In this document: positions 52,715-62,136 of the stretch, piece after piece
Numbering within the stretch: the stretch's first letter is position 1
Layout: each line of letters starts with the position of its first letter
From: Neobacillus bataviensis LMG 21833
GTDB lineage: Bacteria; Bacillota; Bacilli; Bacillales; Cytobacillaceae
Direction: 5' to 3'
Length of the DNA: 64,000 bases
NCBI RefSeq assembly: GCF_000307875.1
Contig: NZ_AJLS01000118.1
Span: 1-64,000 of the forward strand
Made by a program: the position numbers and the translations under genes
The notes under the pieces: model-generated
What the model saw: the letters and a program-made list of their open reading frames with translations, nothing else
The model's database searches: none
Told to the model about the DNA's origin: nothing

Positions 52715-54010
52715 ATGAACAGCAATGAAATATATGTTAGTCTTGACATCGGTACATCCAGTGTAAAAGTTATCATTGGTGAAATGGTCAATGACTCGGG
52801 TAAAGACTCGTTGAATATTATTGGTGTTGGCAATGTGAAATCTGAAGGCCTACGAAAGGGATCAATTGTCGACATGGACGACACCGTTCATTCTATTAAG
52901 CGGGCAATTGAGCAGGCGGAAAGAATGATTGGGATGGAGATCCGGGAAGTGGTAGTCGGTATTTCTGGGAACAACATCCAGCTTCAGCACTGTCACGGTA
53001 TTGTTGCAGTTTCCGGCCAAAATCGAGAAATTACCAATGAGGATGTCCTTCGTGTCATTGAAGCAGCACATGTGGGTTCCATCCCACCGGAAAGAGAAAA
53101 TATTGGCGTCATTCGCAAGCAATTTATTTTAGACGGTAAGGATGAGATTAATGATCCTCGTGGAATGATTGGTGTTCGTTTGGAAATGGATGGGACACTC
53201 ATTACTGGATCTAAATCCATTATTATTAATACATTACGTTGTGTAGAACGTGCTGGTCTTGATATTTTAGACATTATCTTGCAGCCATTGGCAGCAGGGG
53301 ATTTCGCCTTATCTAGGGATGAAAAAAATCTTGGCGTTGCCCTCATTGACATTGGCGGTGGATCTACGACAATAGCTGTGTTTGAAGAAGGTTTTTTAAA
53401 GGCAACAGGTGTGATCCCAGTTGGCGGAGATCTTCTTACAAATGATCTTTCCAAAGTCTTGCATACTTCCACGGAGGATGCAGAAAAAGTCAAGGTTAAA
53501 TATGGACATTCCTTCTATGACAATGCCTCAGAAGATGAATTCTTCAGCGTTCCAATCATTGGAAGTGATCAACACCAACAATTTAATCAGCTCTATGTAT
53601 CTGAAATTATAGAGGCAAGAATGGAAGAAATTTTTGAATTAATTGCACATGAATTGAAACGTTTAGGTGTAAATGAATTACCTGGTGGTTTTGTCTTAAC
53701 AGGTGGTACAGCAAAAATGCAGGGTGTTTTGGAGCTTGCCCAGGATATGTTTCAAAATCCAGTTCGAATCGCCTCACCAGACTATATTGGTGTAAGAGAA
53801 CCTCAATACACAACAGCGGTTGGCTTAATAAAATATGCCTACAAGAATACTAGATTACCAGGTGGAACCATTGGTAGTACGGCAGCGGTTACTGAGCCTA
53901 TCGAAAAAAGAATGCCAAAACAACATCAACCTAAAGCAAAAGTAGAAAAACATCCGGAAGATAAGATGTCAACAAAAGTAAAAAAATTCCTTGGTTACTT
54001 TTTCGAATAA
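52715..54010 (+). CDS. ftsA: Cell division protein FtsA
   Basis: A 431-residue actin-fold ATPase that tethers FtsZ filaments to the membrane. Nucleotide-binding motifs are visible (SLDIGTSSVKVIIGE at the N-terminus, IDIGGGSTTIAVFEEG near residue 212, VLTGGTAKMQG near 330). The C-terminus TKVKKFLGYFFE is the amphipathic membrane-targeting helix. AAAGGAGGTGCC precedes the ATG. It is followed by ftsZ after 35 bp. Confidence 0.96.
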   Translation: MNSNEIYVSLDIGTSSVKVIIGEMVNDSGKDSLNIIGVGNVKSEGLRKGSIVDMDDTVHSIKRAIEQAERMIGMEIREVVVGISGNNIQLQHCHGIVAVSGQNREITNEDVLRVIEAAHVGSIPPERENIGVIRKQFILDGKDEINDPRGMIGVRLEMDGTLITGSKSIIINTLRCVERAGLDILDIILQPLAAGDFALSRDEKNLGVALIDIGGGSTTIAVFEEGFLKATGVIPVGGDLLTNDLSKVLHTSTEDAEKVKVKYGHSFYDNASEDEFFSVPIIGSDQHQQFNQLYVSEIIEARMEEIFELIAHELKRLGVNELPGGFVLTGGTAKMQGVLELAQDMFQNPVRIASPDYIGVREPQYTTAVGLIKYAYKNTRLPGGTIGSTAAVTEPIEKRMPKQHQPKAKVEKHPEDKMSTKVKKFLGYFFE

Positions 54011-54045
54011 GTGAAAAGTAAATCGACGAATTAGGAGGATTTGTC

Positions 54046-55194
54046 ATGTTAGAATTTGATACAAATTTAGATTCTCTTGCAACTATAAAAGTAATTGGGG
54101 TTGGCGGCGGCGGTAATAACGCGGTAAACCGTATGATTGAACATGGTGTTCAAGGTGTTGAGTTTATTGCAGTTAACACCGATGCTCAAGCCTTAAATCT
54201 ATCAAAAGCGGAAGTAAAAATGCAGATTGGTGCGAAGCTGACTCGTGGACTGGGAGCAGGGGCTAATCCAGAGGTAGGTAAAAAAGCAGCCGAAGAGAGT
54301 AAGGAGCAAATTGAAGAAGCACTACGCGGTGCTGATATGGTGTTTGTAACGGCAGGAATGGGTGGCGGTACAGGTACTGGTGCCGCGCCAGTAATTGCGC
54401 AAATTGCGCGTGACCTAGGCGCTTTGACGGTTGGTGTTGTTACCCGTCCGTTTACTTTTGAAGGTAAAAAGCGTTCAAATCAAGCTTCTGGCGGAATTGG
54501 TTCCATGAAAGAAGCCGTCGATACACTGATCGTCATTCCAAATGATCGCCTCCTTGAAATTGTTGATAAAAGTACACCAATGCTTGAAGCGTTCCGTGAG
54601 GCAGATAATGTCCTTCGCCAAGGTGTTCAAGGTATTTCCGATTTAATTGCAACCCCTGGTTTAATTAACCTGGATTTCGCGGATGTAAAAACTATTATGT
54701 CCAATAAGGGTTCGGCATTAATGGGAATCGGTGTTGCAGCAGGTGAAAACCGTGCTACGGAGGCTGCCAAAAAGGCTATTAATTCACCTTTATTAGAAAC
54801 GTCCATTGATGGGGCTCAGGGTGTATTAATGAATATTACCGGCGGAGCGAACTTAAGTCTTTATGAGGTTCAAGAAGCAGCGGATATCGTTGCAACTGCT
54901 ACCGACCAGGAAGTAAATATGATTTTCGGTTCGGTTATTAATGAAACATTAAAAGATGAAATCATCGTAACCGTCATTGCAACTGGATTTAATGAAGAGG
55001 TTTCCCAGCCAAAAGTAACCCGTCCGTCTTTTGGACAGGTAAAACCGACTGCTAGCGCTGGTAGCACTGGGACCGTCAAAAGAGAACATAAGCGTGAAGA
55101 AGCACCGCAGGAACCGGTACGTAACACGAATGCCTCTCAAGAGGATGCACTGGACATTCCAACCTTCCTACGGAATCGAAATCGCAGACGATAA
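54046..55194 (+). CDS. ftsZ: Cell division GTPase FtsZ
   Basis: A 382-residue tubulin homologue that forms the Z ring. The tubulin signature [13 protein letters not shown] near residue 105 and the T7 loop [11 protein letters not shown] near 205 are present, as is the C-terminal peptide [13 protein letters not shown], which binds FtsA, SepF and EzrA. TTAGGAGG lies before the ATG. A strong terminator closes the dcw cluster. Confidence 0.98.
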   Translation: MLEFDTNLDSLATIKVIGVGGGGNNAVNRMIEHGVQGVEFIAVNTDAQALNLSKAEVKMQIGAKLTRGLGAGANPEVGKKAAEESKEQIEEALRGADMVFVTAGMGGGTGTGAAPVIAQIARDLGALTVGVVTRPFTFEGKKRSNQASGGIGSMKEAVDTLIVIPNDRLLEIVDKSTPMLEAFREADNVLRQGVQGISDLIATPGLINLDFADVKTIMSNKGSALMGIGVAAGENRATEAAKKAINSPLLETSIDGAQGVLMNITGGANLSLYEVQEAADIVATATDQEVNMIFGSVINETLKDEIIVTVIATGFNEEVSQPKVTRPSFGQVKPTASAGSTGTVKREHKREEAPQEPVRNTNASQEDALDIPTFLRNRNRRR

Positions 55195-55204
55195 AAAGAA
55201 ATAT

Positions 55205-55242
55205 AAAAAATGCATGACCCAAAAAGGGTCATGCATTTTTTT
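55205..55242 (+). terminator. Intrinsic terminator of ftsAZ
   Basis: A 16-bp perfect stem AAAAAATGCATGACCC with a five-A loop; the downstream arm runs into seven T residues. Confidence 0.92.
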
Positions 55243-55297
55243 ATGTGACAACATCCGATGGGAATAGTGAAAATTTCTGTTTTTTTGATTACAGAAA

Positions 55298-55331
55298 GTG
55301 ACACACTTCAGCCCTATAACTACGTTATACT
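55298..55331 (+). promoter_or_regulatory. spoIIG-type promoter with 22-bp spacer
   Basis: GTGACA (55298-55303) and TATACT (55326-55331) are separated by 22 bp. The B. subtilis spoIIG promoter has the same unusual spacing and depends on sigma-A plus Spo0A-P. Clear Spo0A boxes could not be settled by eye. Confidence 0.6.
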
Positions 55332-55379
55332 TTTTCGTAAACAGATTAATAGTGCAGTCAAAAAAAAGGAGGAAGCTGT

Positions 55380-56306
55380 TTGATTGTCTATTTAGATGTA
55401 ATCTGGGCTCTTAATTTGTTATTTGATAGTCTTCTCCTTTATTTAACAGCTATTTTTCTAAAAAGAAAAATACGGGTTTGGCGATTACTTGCAGGGGGCT
55501 TTATTGGCTCACTGATCATTTTATTATCGTTTACACCATTAAATGTCTATTCGGGTCATCCAATTTCAAAACTAATTTGTTCCGTTCTAATGGTATTAAT
55601 AGCCTTTGGGTATAAACGGCTGACTTTTTTCCTAAAAGCACTGATGACATTCTATGTTTCTACCTTTTTAATTGGCGGCGGATTAATGGGAGTTCATTTT
55701 TTTATTCAGTATGATGAAAAGTTGACAGTAAGTGTTCTAAAAGGATTTGGTGACCCGATTAGTTGGCTTTTCGTCTTAATTGGCTTTCCTGTTGCATGGC
55801 ATTTCGGTAGAAAAAATATTGAAACAATGGAGATGACAAATATTCAATATGAACAAATTGTCACTGTAAGATTAAAGCTGGGAAATGAAAGTATGGTTTT
55901 TAGGGGCTTAGTGGATAGCGGCAATCAGCTATATGATCCTTTATCTAAAATGCCTGTGATGTTCGTTTCCATCAAAGATCAAATGGAAGCTGTCCCGAAA
56001 CCGATTGGAGATCTTGCGTTGGATCCTGAATCATTTATTATGGGAAACCTGCTCTTACCCGATGAATGGCAAAATAGACTCAGAATTGTTCCCTGCCGAG
56101 TGGTTGGAAAAGAGCATCAGCTTATTTTAGCCGTAAAGCCTGATCGTATTTTAATTGAATATAAAGATGATCACTATTTATGTGAAAAGGGACTTGTATC
56201 TTTCACGCTGCAGCAGCTTTCAGCCGATGATGCTTTTGAATGTATTGTCCATCCGAAAATGCTAACGGGGCCGAAGCAGCAAGGAGGGTCTGTGAAAGTA
56301 AGTTAA
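55380..56306 (+). CDS. spoIIGA: Pro-sigma-E processing protease SpoIIGA
   Basis: A 308-residue membrane-bound aspartic protease that removes the pro-sequence of sigma-E in the mother cell, after a forespore signal (SpoIIR). The N-terminal half has five predicted membrane segments; the C-terminal half contains the protease motif VDSGN with Asp179. The start is TTG, seven bases after AAGGAGG. It is the first gene of the spoIIG operon, 44 bp before sigE. Confidence 0.94.
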   Translation: MIVYLDVIWALNLLFDSLLLYLTAIFLKRKIRVWRLLAGGFIGSLIILLSFTPLNVYSGHPISKLICSVLMVLIAFGYKRLTFFLKALMTFYVSTFLIGGGLMGVHFFIQYDEKLTVSVLKGFGDPISWLFVLIGFPVAWHFGRKNIETMEMTNIQYEQIVTVRLKLGNESMVFRGLVDSGNQLYDPLSKMPVMFVSIKDQMEAVPKPIGDLALDPESFIMGNLLLPDEWQNRLRIVPCRVVGKEHQLILAVKPDRILIEYKDDHYLCEKGLVSFTLQQLSADDAFECIVHPKMLTGPKQQGGSVKVS

Positions 56307-56350
56307 TAATACTATACTCAGTAAAACATTTTTTAGAAGGAGGAACATGC

Positions 56351-57070
56351 ATGAAAAAATGGAGACTTCGCTTATCCTACTATTGGTATAAGTTACTAAT
56401 TAAATTGGGCATAAAAACGGATGAAGTTTATTATATTGGCGGAAGCGAAGCACTGCCGCCTCCTTTAAGTAAAGACGAGGAAGAGATGTTATTAAAAAAG
56501 CTTCCTGTCGGTGATAAAGCAGCCCGATCTATCTTAATTGAACGAAATCTTAGGCTCGTTGTTTATATTGCCAGAAAATTTGAAAATACCGGTATTAACA
56601 TTGAGGATCTCATCAGTATCGGGACCATTGGATTAATTAAGGCAGTTAATACCTTTAATCCGGAAAAAAAGATAAAACTTGCTACATACGCTTCAAGATG
56701 TATTGAAAATGAGATTCTTATGTACCTACGACGTAATAATAAGATAAGATCAGAGGTTTCCTTTGATGAACCATTAAACATTGATTGGGACGGTAATGAA
56801 CTGTTATTATCGGATGTGCTTGGAACCGATGATGACATTATCACAAAGGATCTAGAGGCAAATGTGGATCGGAAGTTATTATCCAAAGCATTGCACCAGC
56901 TGACTGACCGTGAAAAGCAAATCATGGAGCTTAGATTTGGCTTGACGAATGGGGAAGAAAAAACCCAAAAAGATGTGGCTGACATGCTTGGTATTTCCCA
57001 ATCGTATATTTCACGATTAGAAAAAAGAATCATTAAAAGATTACGAAAAGAATTTAACAAAATGGTGTAG
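56351..57070 (+). CDS. sigE: Sporulation sigma factor sigma-E (pro-form)
   Basis: A 239-residue sigma-70 family factor for early mother-cell gene expression. The N-terminal hydrophobic and basic pro-sequence (about 27 residues, including [13 protein letters not shown]) keeps it inactive until SpoIIGA cleavage. Region 2 ([20 protein letters not shown]) and region 4 ([19 protein letters not shown]) are clear. AAGGAGGAACA lies before the ATG at 56351. The length matches the B. subtilis protein. No terminator is seen before sigG, so read-through from spoIIG is possible. Confidence 0.97.
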   Translation: MKKWRLRLSYYWYKLLIKLGIKTDEVYYIGGSEALPPPLSKDEEEMLLKKLPVGDKAARSILIERNLRLVVYIARKFENTGINIEDLISIGTIGLIKAVNTFNPEKKIKLATYASRCIENEILMYLRRNNKIRSEVSFDEPLNIDWDGNELLLSDVLGTDDDIITKDLEANVDRKLLSKALHQLTDREKQIMELRFGLTNGEEKTQKDVADMLGISQSYISRLEKRIIKRLRKEFNKMV

Positions 57071-57164
57071 AAAAGAAATTTTTTTCCATTAAAAAAACCA
57101 TTGCCATTCATGATTAAATCGCATTTTTCGACAAATATCCACCTTTCCATCGTCTAGGACAGGT

Positions 57165-57193
57165 GCATATTTTTCCTTCTCAAGGAGATACTG
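57165..57193 (+). promoter_or_regulatory. Forespore (sigma-F type) promoter of sigG
   Basis: GCATA (57165-57169), a 14-bp spacer and GGAGATACTG (57184-57193) match GYWTA and GGNRANANTN, with the same spacing as the csfG promoter at 19844-19817. The position fits known sigma-F control of sigG in B. subtilis. Confidence 0.65.
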
Positions 57194-57223
57194 TTTTTTG
57201 TACAGCAGCTCCTGTGAGGAGGG
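57175..57223 (+). promoter_or_regulatory. Hairpins covering the sigG ribosome binding site
   Basis: CTCCT (57209-57213) pairs perfectly with AGGAG (57217-57221) inside the sigG Shine-Dalgarno. In a read-through transcript, the further upstream CCTTCTC (57175-57181) can pair with GAGGAGG (57216-57222). Either would restrict translation, as described for spoIIG read-through into sigG in B. subtilis. Confidence 0.5.
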
Positions 57224-57230
57224 AAAAGGA

Positions 57231-58010
57231 TTGACTCGAAATAAAGTCGAAATTTGCGGTGTAGACACATCAAAACTTCCTGTTTTAAAAAACGAAGAAA
57301 TGAGAATACTCTTCAAGCAAATGCAAGAGGGCGATATAACGGCCAGGGAAAAGCTTGTCAACGGAAATTTACGTCTCGTATTAAGTGTGATTCAACGGTT
57401 TAACAACCGAGGCGAGTTTGTTGATGACCTATTTCAGGTTGGTTGTATTGGACTAATGAAATCGATTGATAACTTCGATTTAGGTCAAAACGTAAAGTTT
57501 TCCACTTATGCCGTACCAATGATTATTGGAGAAATTCGAAGGTACTTACGTGATAATAACCCAATTCGCGTTTCGCGTTCCCTGAGAGATATCGCCTATA
57601 AGGCACTTCAGGTAAGGGAACGATTAATGAGCGAAACCTCACGTGAACCGACTGCTGAAGAAATTGCTAAGGTCTTAGAAGTCCCCCATGAAGAAATCGT
57701 ATTTGCACTCGATGCGATACAGGATCCAGTGTCACTGTTTGAGCCGATTTACAATGACGGCGGCGATCCTATTTACGTCGTGGACCAATTAAGCGATGAG
57801 AAAAGTAAAGATATTCATTGGATTGAAGAAATTGCCTTAAAAGAGGGAATGCGAAGATTAAATGAACGTGAAAAATTAATTTTACGAAAGCGATTTTTTC
57901 AAGGGAAAACGCAAATGGAAGTGGCAGATGAAATTGGTATCTCCCAAGCCCAGGTTTCCCGCCTTGAAAAAGCTGCCATTAAACAAATGAATAAAAATAT
58001 TCAAAGTTAA
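57231..58010 (+). CDS. sigG: Forespore sigma factor sigma-G
   Basis: A 259-residue sigma-70 family factor for late forespore genes. The N-terminus TRNKVEICGVDTSKLPVLKNEEM is that of SigG, and region 2 (FVDDLFQVGCIGLMKSIDNF) and region 4 (EVADEIGISQAQVSRLEKAA) are intact. The start is TTG at 57231 after AGGAGGG; in-frame upstream codons have no ribosome binding site. It is likely activated by SpoIIAB release after engulfment. A terminator follows. Confidence 0.97.
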   Translation: MTRNKVEICGVDTSKLPVLKNEEMRILFKQMQEGDITAREKLVNGNLRLVLSVIQRFNNRGEFVDDLFQVGCIGLMKSIDNFDLGQNVKFSTYAVPMIIGEIRRYLRDNNPIRVSRSLRDIAYKALQVRERLMSETSREPTAEEIAKVLEVPHEEIVFALDAIQDPVSLFEPIYNDGGDPIYVVDQLSDEKSKDIHWIEEIALKEGMRRLNEREKLILRKRFFQGKTQMEVADEIGISQAQVSRLEKAAIKQMNKNIQS

Positions 58011-58038
58011 AGCTGTCCATACCGGACAGCTTTATTTT
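58009..58038 (+). terminator. Intrinsic terminator of sigG
   Basis: Ten-pair stem AAAGCTGTCC/GGACAGCTTT then ATTTTT. Confidence 0.85.
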
Positions 58039-58108
58039 TCTATATTAAAGATAAAATTCCTTTTTACATCATATAGTTATGATAGTAATGTAATTGGGAG
58101 TGGTGCAG

Positions 58109-58372
58109 GTGGTTAAGATTTCCGAATTCCAGATAAAAGATGTCGTGAATGTATCGGATGGTAAAAGGCTTGGGAATATTGGGGATATTGAAATAAATTT
58201 AACAACGGGAAAAATTGAAGCGGTCGTCATCTCCGGTAACGGCAGGGTATTGGGCTTTTTCGGGAAAGATGAAGACATTGTCATTCCCTGGAAAAATATT
58301 ATTAAAATTGGCCAGGATGTCATTTTGGTAAGGTATAAGGGCGGTGTCGAGCATATATCCGAAGAGGCATGA
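58109..58372 (+). CDS. ylmC: YlmC/YmxH family PRC-barrel sporulation protein
   Basis: An 87-residue single PRC-barrel protein (ISEFQIKDVVNVSDGKRLG, then GFFGKDEDIVIPWKNI). Members of the YlmC/YmxH family are conserved in endospore formers; the role is not known. I chose the GTG at 58109, eight bases after GGGAG; in-frame starts up to 15 nt upstream lie in or before that site. In B. subtilis ylmA separates sigG and ylmC; it is absent here. Confidence 0.83.
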   Translation: MVKISEFQIKDVVNVSDGKRLGNIGDIEINLTTGKIEAVVISGNGRVLGFFGKDEDIVIPWKNIIKIGQDVILVRYKGGVEHISEEA

Positions 58373-58449
58373 GGACCACCTGAGGTACTTAACGGTGACC
58401 ATTTTTTCTTTTCATGGTAAACTATAGAAAAAACAGAAGAGGTATGGAA

Positions 58450-59280
58450 ATGGAACCCTTTGTTTTAAAAAATCAGTCTATTTTAACCATTGAAAGCTGG
58501 TGCAAGCAATTTCCGGAATTAATTGCCGGGTTCACAACTAAAAGCGGCGGTTGCAGCATTGGTGACTATGAGTCCCTTAACCTAGGCTTTCATGTGAACG
58601 ATGATGGTTTAAATGTTTGTTCAAATAGAGAAAAAGTTGCCGAGTTGCTTAAGTTCCCTCTCAAGTCTTGGGTTGGTGCAGAACAAATCCATGATAGTAT
58701 GTTGAAAAAAGTAACGAAAGCAGACCGTGGAAAAGGGTCCAATTCCTATGATGATTCCTTTAAAGGCACGGATGGTTTTTATACGGATGAAGAGGGTATC
58801 CTGTTAACACTTTGCTTTGCTGACTGTGTCCCTCTTTTTTTTATTGCTCCTGAAAAAAAGATGATTGGCACAGCACACGCGGGCTGGAAGGGAACAGTTG
58901 GACAAATAGCGAAGCAAATGATCAGTTCCTGGGGCAGGGAAGGGATTAAACCTGACCAGATTTTTGTCGCTATAGGTCCATCTATTTGTGATAAATGTTA
59001 TATTGTTGATAAGTATGTTATAAACTTTGTAGAAAATACACTAGAAGATGGCGGCGTATTACCCTATAATTTACTTAACGAGGGGCAATATTCATTAAAT
59101 TTACGTGAATTAAACAGGCAAATTCTACACGCAGCGGGTGTACCAGACGAAAATATTTTGGTTACAGAACTTTGCTCCAGCTGCAACCGTGAAGAATTTT
59201 TCTCACACCGCCGCGATCATGGTAAATCAGGAAGAATGCTTAGTTTTATTGGCTGGAAGGAGACTTCGGATCGTTTATGA
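58450..59280 (+). CDS. ylmD: Multicopper-oxidase-like laccase-domain protein YlmD (PgeF family)
   Basis: A 276-residue protein of the YfiH/PgeF/YlmD family. The metal-binding residues appear in [21 protein letters not shown] and [10 protein letters not shown]. coli YfiH edits mis-incorporated serine in UDP-MurNAc peptides, and related proteins have purine nucleoside phosphorylase activity; which applies here is undetermined. The ATG at 58450, seven bases after AGAGG, is preferred over the ATG at 58444. It overlaps ylmE by four bases (ATGA). Confidence 0.87.
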   Translation: MEPFVLKNQSILTIESWCKQFPELIAGFTTKSGGCSIGDYESLNLGFHVNDDGLNVCSNREKVAELLKFPLKSWVGAEQIHDSMLKKVTKADRGKGSNSYDDSFKGTDGFYTDEEGILLTLCFADCVPLFFIAPEKKMIGTAHAGWKGTVGQIAKQMISSWGREGIKPDQIFVAIGPSICDKCYIVDKYVINFVENTLEDGGVLPYNLLNEGQYSLNLRELNRQILHAAGVPDENILVTELCSSCNREEFFSHRRDHGKSGRMLSFIGWKETSDRL

Positions 59281-59954
59281 GAGTAACTGAAAACCTTAAA
59301 CAAATTCGTCAACAAATAAATGAGGCATGCCATAAGGTGCGTCGGAACGCCGATGAAGTGAAATTGATTGCCGTTACGAAATATGTAAGCACAAAAAGGG
59401 CTAGTGAAGCGCTTGAAGCAGGAATAAGTAATCTTGGAGAAAACCGTGATGACGGTCTGCTTGAAAAGTGGGAAGTATTACAGGACAAGCCAAAATGGCA
59501 TTATATTGGGACACTTCAAACCCGAAAAGTGAAAAATATCATTGATAAGGTAGATTATATCCATTCTTTAGACCGCCTATCACTTGCTGAAGAAATCAAT
59601 AAGCGGGCTGACAAAAAAGTAAAATGTCTTGTTCAGGTCAATGTCTCTGGTGAAGAATCAAAGCATGGTTTATCCCGAGAAAAGGCCATATCGTTTATTG
59701 AATCATTGCGTCCATTTGAAAATATTAGTGTGGAAGGTTTAATGACAATGGCACCCTTCACGAATGATGAACAAACACTGCGTGACTGTTTTCGAAAACT
59801 TAGGGAACTTCGCGATCAAGTTCAAGCCTTACAGTTAGATTTTGCACCATGTACAGAGTTGTCAATGGGAATGTCCAATGATTTTTCCGTTGCCATTGAA
59901 GAAGGGGCAACAATGGTTAGAATAGGCACAGCGCTTGTCGGTGAAGATGGTTAG
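59277..59954 (+). CDS. ylmE: PLP homeostasis protein YlmE (YggS family)
   Basis: A 225-residue protein of the YggS/PROSC family: a single alanine-racemase-like barrel that binds pyridoxal phosphate, with the PLP lysine in [10 protein letters not shown] near residue 37 and the motif [13 protein letters not shown]. It buffers PLP rather than acting as a racemase. It is translationally coupled to ylmD and followed by sepF, a typical linkage in Bacilli and cyanobacteria. Confidence 0.92.
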   Translation: MRVTENLKQIRQQINEACHKVRRNADEVKLIAVTKYVSTKRASEALEAGISNLGENRDDGLLEKWEVLQDKPKWHYIGTLQTRKVKNIIDKVDYIHSLDRLSLAEEINKRADKKVKCLVQVNVSGEESKHGLSREKAISFIESLRPFENISVEGLMTMAPFTNDEQTLRDCFRKLRELRDQVQALQLDFAPCTELSMGMSNDFSVAIEEGATMVRIGTALVGEDG

Positions 59955-59966
59955 GAGAGAAAAATA

Positions 59967-60428
59967 ATGACGATTAAATCAAAATTAAAAACATTTTTCT
60001 TTTTAGATGAAGAATTTGATGATAATAATGATGTGAATACGGATGTGGTTGAACCAGTAAAACCAAAACAGCTGCCGGTGAAAGGACATAATGTTGTCAG
60101 TCTGCAAAGTGTACAAAAGGCTACAAGTTCATCCAATTTTTCTAAGTCGGCAAAGGTAATATTAGTGGAGCCCAGAACCTATTCAGAGTCAACTGATATT
60201 GCCGACCATTTAAAAAACCGCCTTGCTGTTGTAGTAAACCTGCAGCGGATTGACAATGAACAAGGCAGACAAATAATTGACTTTTTAAGCGGTGCCGTCT
60301 ATGCGCTCGGAGGAGACATTCAAAAAATCGGTTTAAGTATTTTTTTATGTACTCCCGATAATGTTGAGGTTTCAGGGAATATTTCGGATTTAATCCCAGA
60401 CCATGAAAATCAAAATACAAGGTGGTAA
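59967..60428 (+). CDS. sepF: Cell division protein SepF
   Basis: A 153-residue protein with an N-terminal membrane-binding helix ([15 protein letters not shown]), an acidic linker and a C-terminal SepF domain ([43 protein letters not shown]). It forms arcs that bind the FtsZ C-terminus and shape the septum. TTAGGAGAG precedes the ATG. It is part of the ylmD-ylmH operon. Confidence 0.94.
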   Translation: MTIKSKLKTFFFLDEEFDDNNDVNTDVVEPVKPKQLPVKGHNVVSLQSVQKATSSSNFSKSAKVILVEPRTYSESTDIADHLKNRLAVVVNLQRIDNEQGRQIIDFLSGAVYALGGDIQKIGLSIFLCTPDNVEVSGNISDLIPDHENQNTRW

Positions 60429-60433
60429 TGTAG

Positions 60434-60697
60434 ATGGCGTTTGTTTTTAGTTTATTGCAGCAGATCATCCAGATTTATTCGTGGGCGTTAATTATTTATA
60501 TCTTAATGTCATGGTTTCCAAATGCTAGAGAGTCCTCTATTGGTCAATTCTTAGCAAGAATCTGTGAACCATATTTAGAGCCATTTAGGAAAATCATTCC
60601 GCCAATTGGGATGATGGATATTTCGCCAATTGTTGCGTTTCTAGTACTAAACTTTGCTCAAAGCGGGCTAAGTAGAGTATTTTTATGGCTTACGTAA
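60434..60697 (+). CDS. ylmG: YggT family membrane protein YlmG
   Basis: An 87-residue protein with two hydrophobic segments and the YggT motif [32 protein letters not shown]. The family is linked to division and membrane organisation in several lineages, including plastids; the molecular role is unknown. It starts five bases after the sepF stop codon, with AGGTGG upstream. Confidence 0.9.
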   Translation: MAFVFSLLQQIIQIYSWALIIYILMSWFPNARESSIGQFLARICEPYLEPFRKIIPPIGMMDISPIVAFLVLNFAQSGLSRVFLWLT

Positions 60698-60729
60698 GCA
60701 CTTTATTAATTAGGTTGTGTTATTCATAA

Positions 60730-61503
60730 ATGAATATTTATCAGCATTTCCGCCCGGAAGAACGGGAATATATTGACCAGGTAATAGATTGGAAAAATTA
60801 TGTTGAGACACATTACACCCCAAAACTAACAGATTTTCTGGATCCGAGAGAGCAGCATATTCTTAAAATGCTAATAGGGGAAAATGGTGATGTAAGATAC
60901 AGCCTTTTTGGCGGTACGGAGGGTGTTGAACGAAAAAGGGCGTATATTTTCCCGGACTATTTGGCTGCTAGTGAAGATGACTTTCAAATTAGCCTATTTG
61001 GCATCGAGTATCCTGCGAAGTTCGTGACAATTGAACACCGACAAGTTTTAGGAACCCTTATGTCTTTAGGGTTAAAGCGTGGAAAATTTGGTGACATTTT
61101 AATGAAGGATGGTCGAATTCAATTATTTGCCGCTAAAGGAATTAGTGATTTTATTAAAAGCAATATCGAATCAATTGGCAGGGCAGGGGTGAAATTAGTC
61201 GAAACTGATATTACTCATGCAATTGCTGCTAAAGAATTATGGAACGAACAGGATTTAACCGTATCTTCCTTACGGCTCGATACCGTTATTTCTGGGATAT
61301 ACCATATTTCACGTCAAAAATCGCTTACTTACATTCAACATGGACTTGTGAAAGTAAACTGGACAGTCACAGAAAATCCATCATTTGCTTGTGAAGCAGG
61401 TGATATGATTTCTGTCCGCGGCCATGGAAGAGCAAAAATTATCGGAATTGACGGAAAAACAAAAAGAGAAAAATGGCGAATTATTGCCGGGAAACAAAAA
61501 TAA
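60730..61503 (+). CDS. ylmH: RNA-binding S4-domain protein YlmH
   Basis: A 257-residue protein with an N-terminal YlmH-specific domain (FLDPREQHILKML, GGTEGVERKRAYIFPDYL) and a C-terminal S4 RNA-binding domain (LRLDTVISGIYHISRQKS, GDMISVRGHGRAKI). It associates with the 50S subunit and has been implicated in rescue of stalled ribosomes. The ribosome binding site AGGTTGTG is weak. It lies just before divIVA, as in B. subtilis. Confidence 0.9.
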   Translation: MNIYQHFRPEEREYIDQVIDWKNYVETHYTPKLTDFLDPREQHILKMLIGENGDVRYSLFGGTEGVERKRAYIFPDYLAASEDDFQISLFGIEYPAKFVTIEHRQVLGTLMSLGLKRGKFGDILMKDGRIQLFAAKGISDFIKSNIESIGRAGVKLVETDITHAIAAKELWNEQDLTVSSLRLDTVISGIYHISRQKSLTYIQHGLVKVNWTVTENPSFACEAGDMISVRGHGRAKIIGIDGKTKREKWRIIAGKQK

Positions 61504-61521
61504 TTTAATTAAAAAGCAGGA

Positions 61522-61561
61522 TATTCGTAAAACTTGTCGAATATTTGCTTATACATATAGA
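61522..61561 (+). promoter_or_regulatory. Putative divIVA promoter with Spo0A-box-like site
   Basis: TTGTCG (61534-61539), a 16-bp spacer and TATAGA (61556-61561). The -35 lies in CTTGTCGAA, eight of nine bases of the 0A box TTTGTCRAA, and inside an inverted repeat ATATTCG-N10-CGAATAT. Confidence 0.4.
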
Positions 61562-61588
61562 AGTACAGATTGTATGGAGGTGGCATCA

Positions 61589-62104
61589 ATGCCGTTAACG
61601 CCGTTAGATATTCACAATAAAGAGTTTAATAAAGGTTTTCGTGGGTACGATGAAGATGAGGTAAATGAATTTCTTGATCAAGTCATCAAAGATTATGAGC
61701 TAGTACTCAGAGAAAAAAAAGAAATGGAAGAGCGCTTGAATGACATGAATGAGCGTCTTGGACATTTTGTGAATATTGAAGAAACACTCAATAAATCAAT
61801 CATAATTGCTCAAGAAGCAGGAGAAGATGTAAAACGCAATGCTCAAAAGGAAGCAAAACTGATTATTAGGGAAGCGGAGAAAAATGCAGATCGGATTGTG
61901 AATGAATCTCTTTCTAAAGCAAGAAAAATTGCGCTCGAAATCGAGGATTTAAAGAAGCAGTCTAAGGTTTTCCGTACCCGTTTCAAAATGTTGATAGAGG
62001 CACAACTTGATATGCTGAATACGGACGATTGGGATCATTTACTAGAATATGAAGTAGATGCAACGGAATTGAAAATTCACCAAGAAGAAGATTCATTAGC
62101 TTGA
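61589..62104 (+). CDS. divIVA: Cell division and polarity protein DivIVA
   Basis: A 171-residue coiled-coil protein that senses negative membrane curvature at septa and poles. The N-terminal lipid-binding and dimerisation domain (LTPLDIHNKEFNKGFRGYDEDEVNEFLDQV) is highly conserved; the rest is coiled coil with a hydrophilic tail. It positions MinJ/MinCD and the chromosome origin during sporulation. ATGGAGGTGG precedes the ATG at 61589; longer in-frame versions overlap ylmH and lack a ribosome binding site. Confidence 0.96.
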   Translation: MPLTPLDIHNKEFNKGFRGYDEDEVNEFLDQVIKDYELVLREKKEMEERLNDMNERLGHFVNIEETLNKSIIIAQEAGEDVKRNAQKEAKLIIREAEKNADRIVNESLSKARKIALEIEDLKKQSKVFRTRFKMLIEAQLDMLNTDDWDHLLEYEVDATELKIHQEEDSLA

Positions 62105-62130
62105 CGAATTGCGTTTTCTTAGCATATAAT
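62101..62130 (+). promoter_or_regulatory. Sigma-A promoter of ileS
   Basis: TTGACG (62101-62106), an 18-bp spacer and TATAAT (62125-62130). The -35 overlaps the divIVA stop codon. Confidence 0.65.
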
Positions 62131-62136
62131 TTTTAA

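Noticed and set aside
52993..53493. A 166-codon open frame antisense to ftsA
   Set aside because: It lies wholly inside the strongly conserved ftsA gene, has no ribosome binding site, and its product is rich in serine, proline and arginine, as expected of an antisense shadow.
55245..55305. Individual Spo0A boxes upstream of spoIIGA
   Set aside because: Several partial matches (for example around TGTGACAAC) score at most six of nine; choosing among them by eye would be guesswork.
56563..57150. A 195-codon open frame antisense to sigE
   Set aside because: sigE is unmistakable on the other strand; the antisense product has no recognisable domain and no good start.
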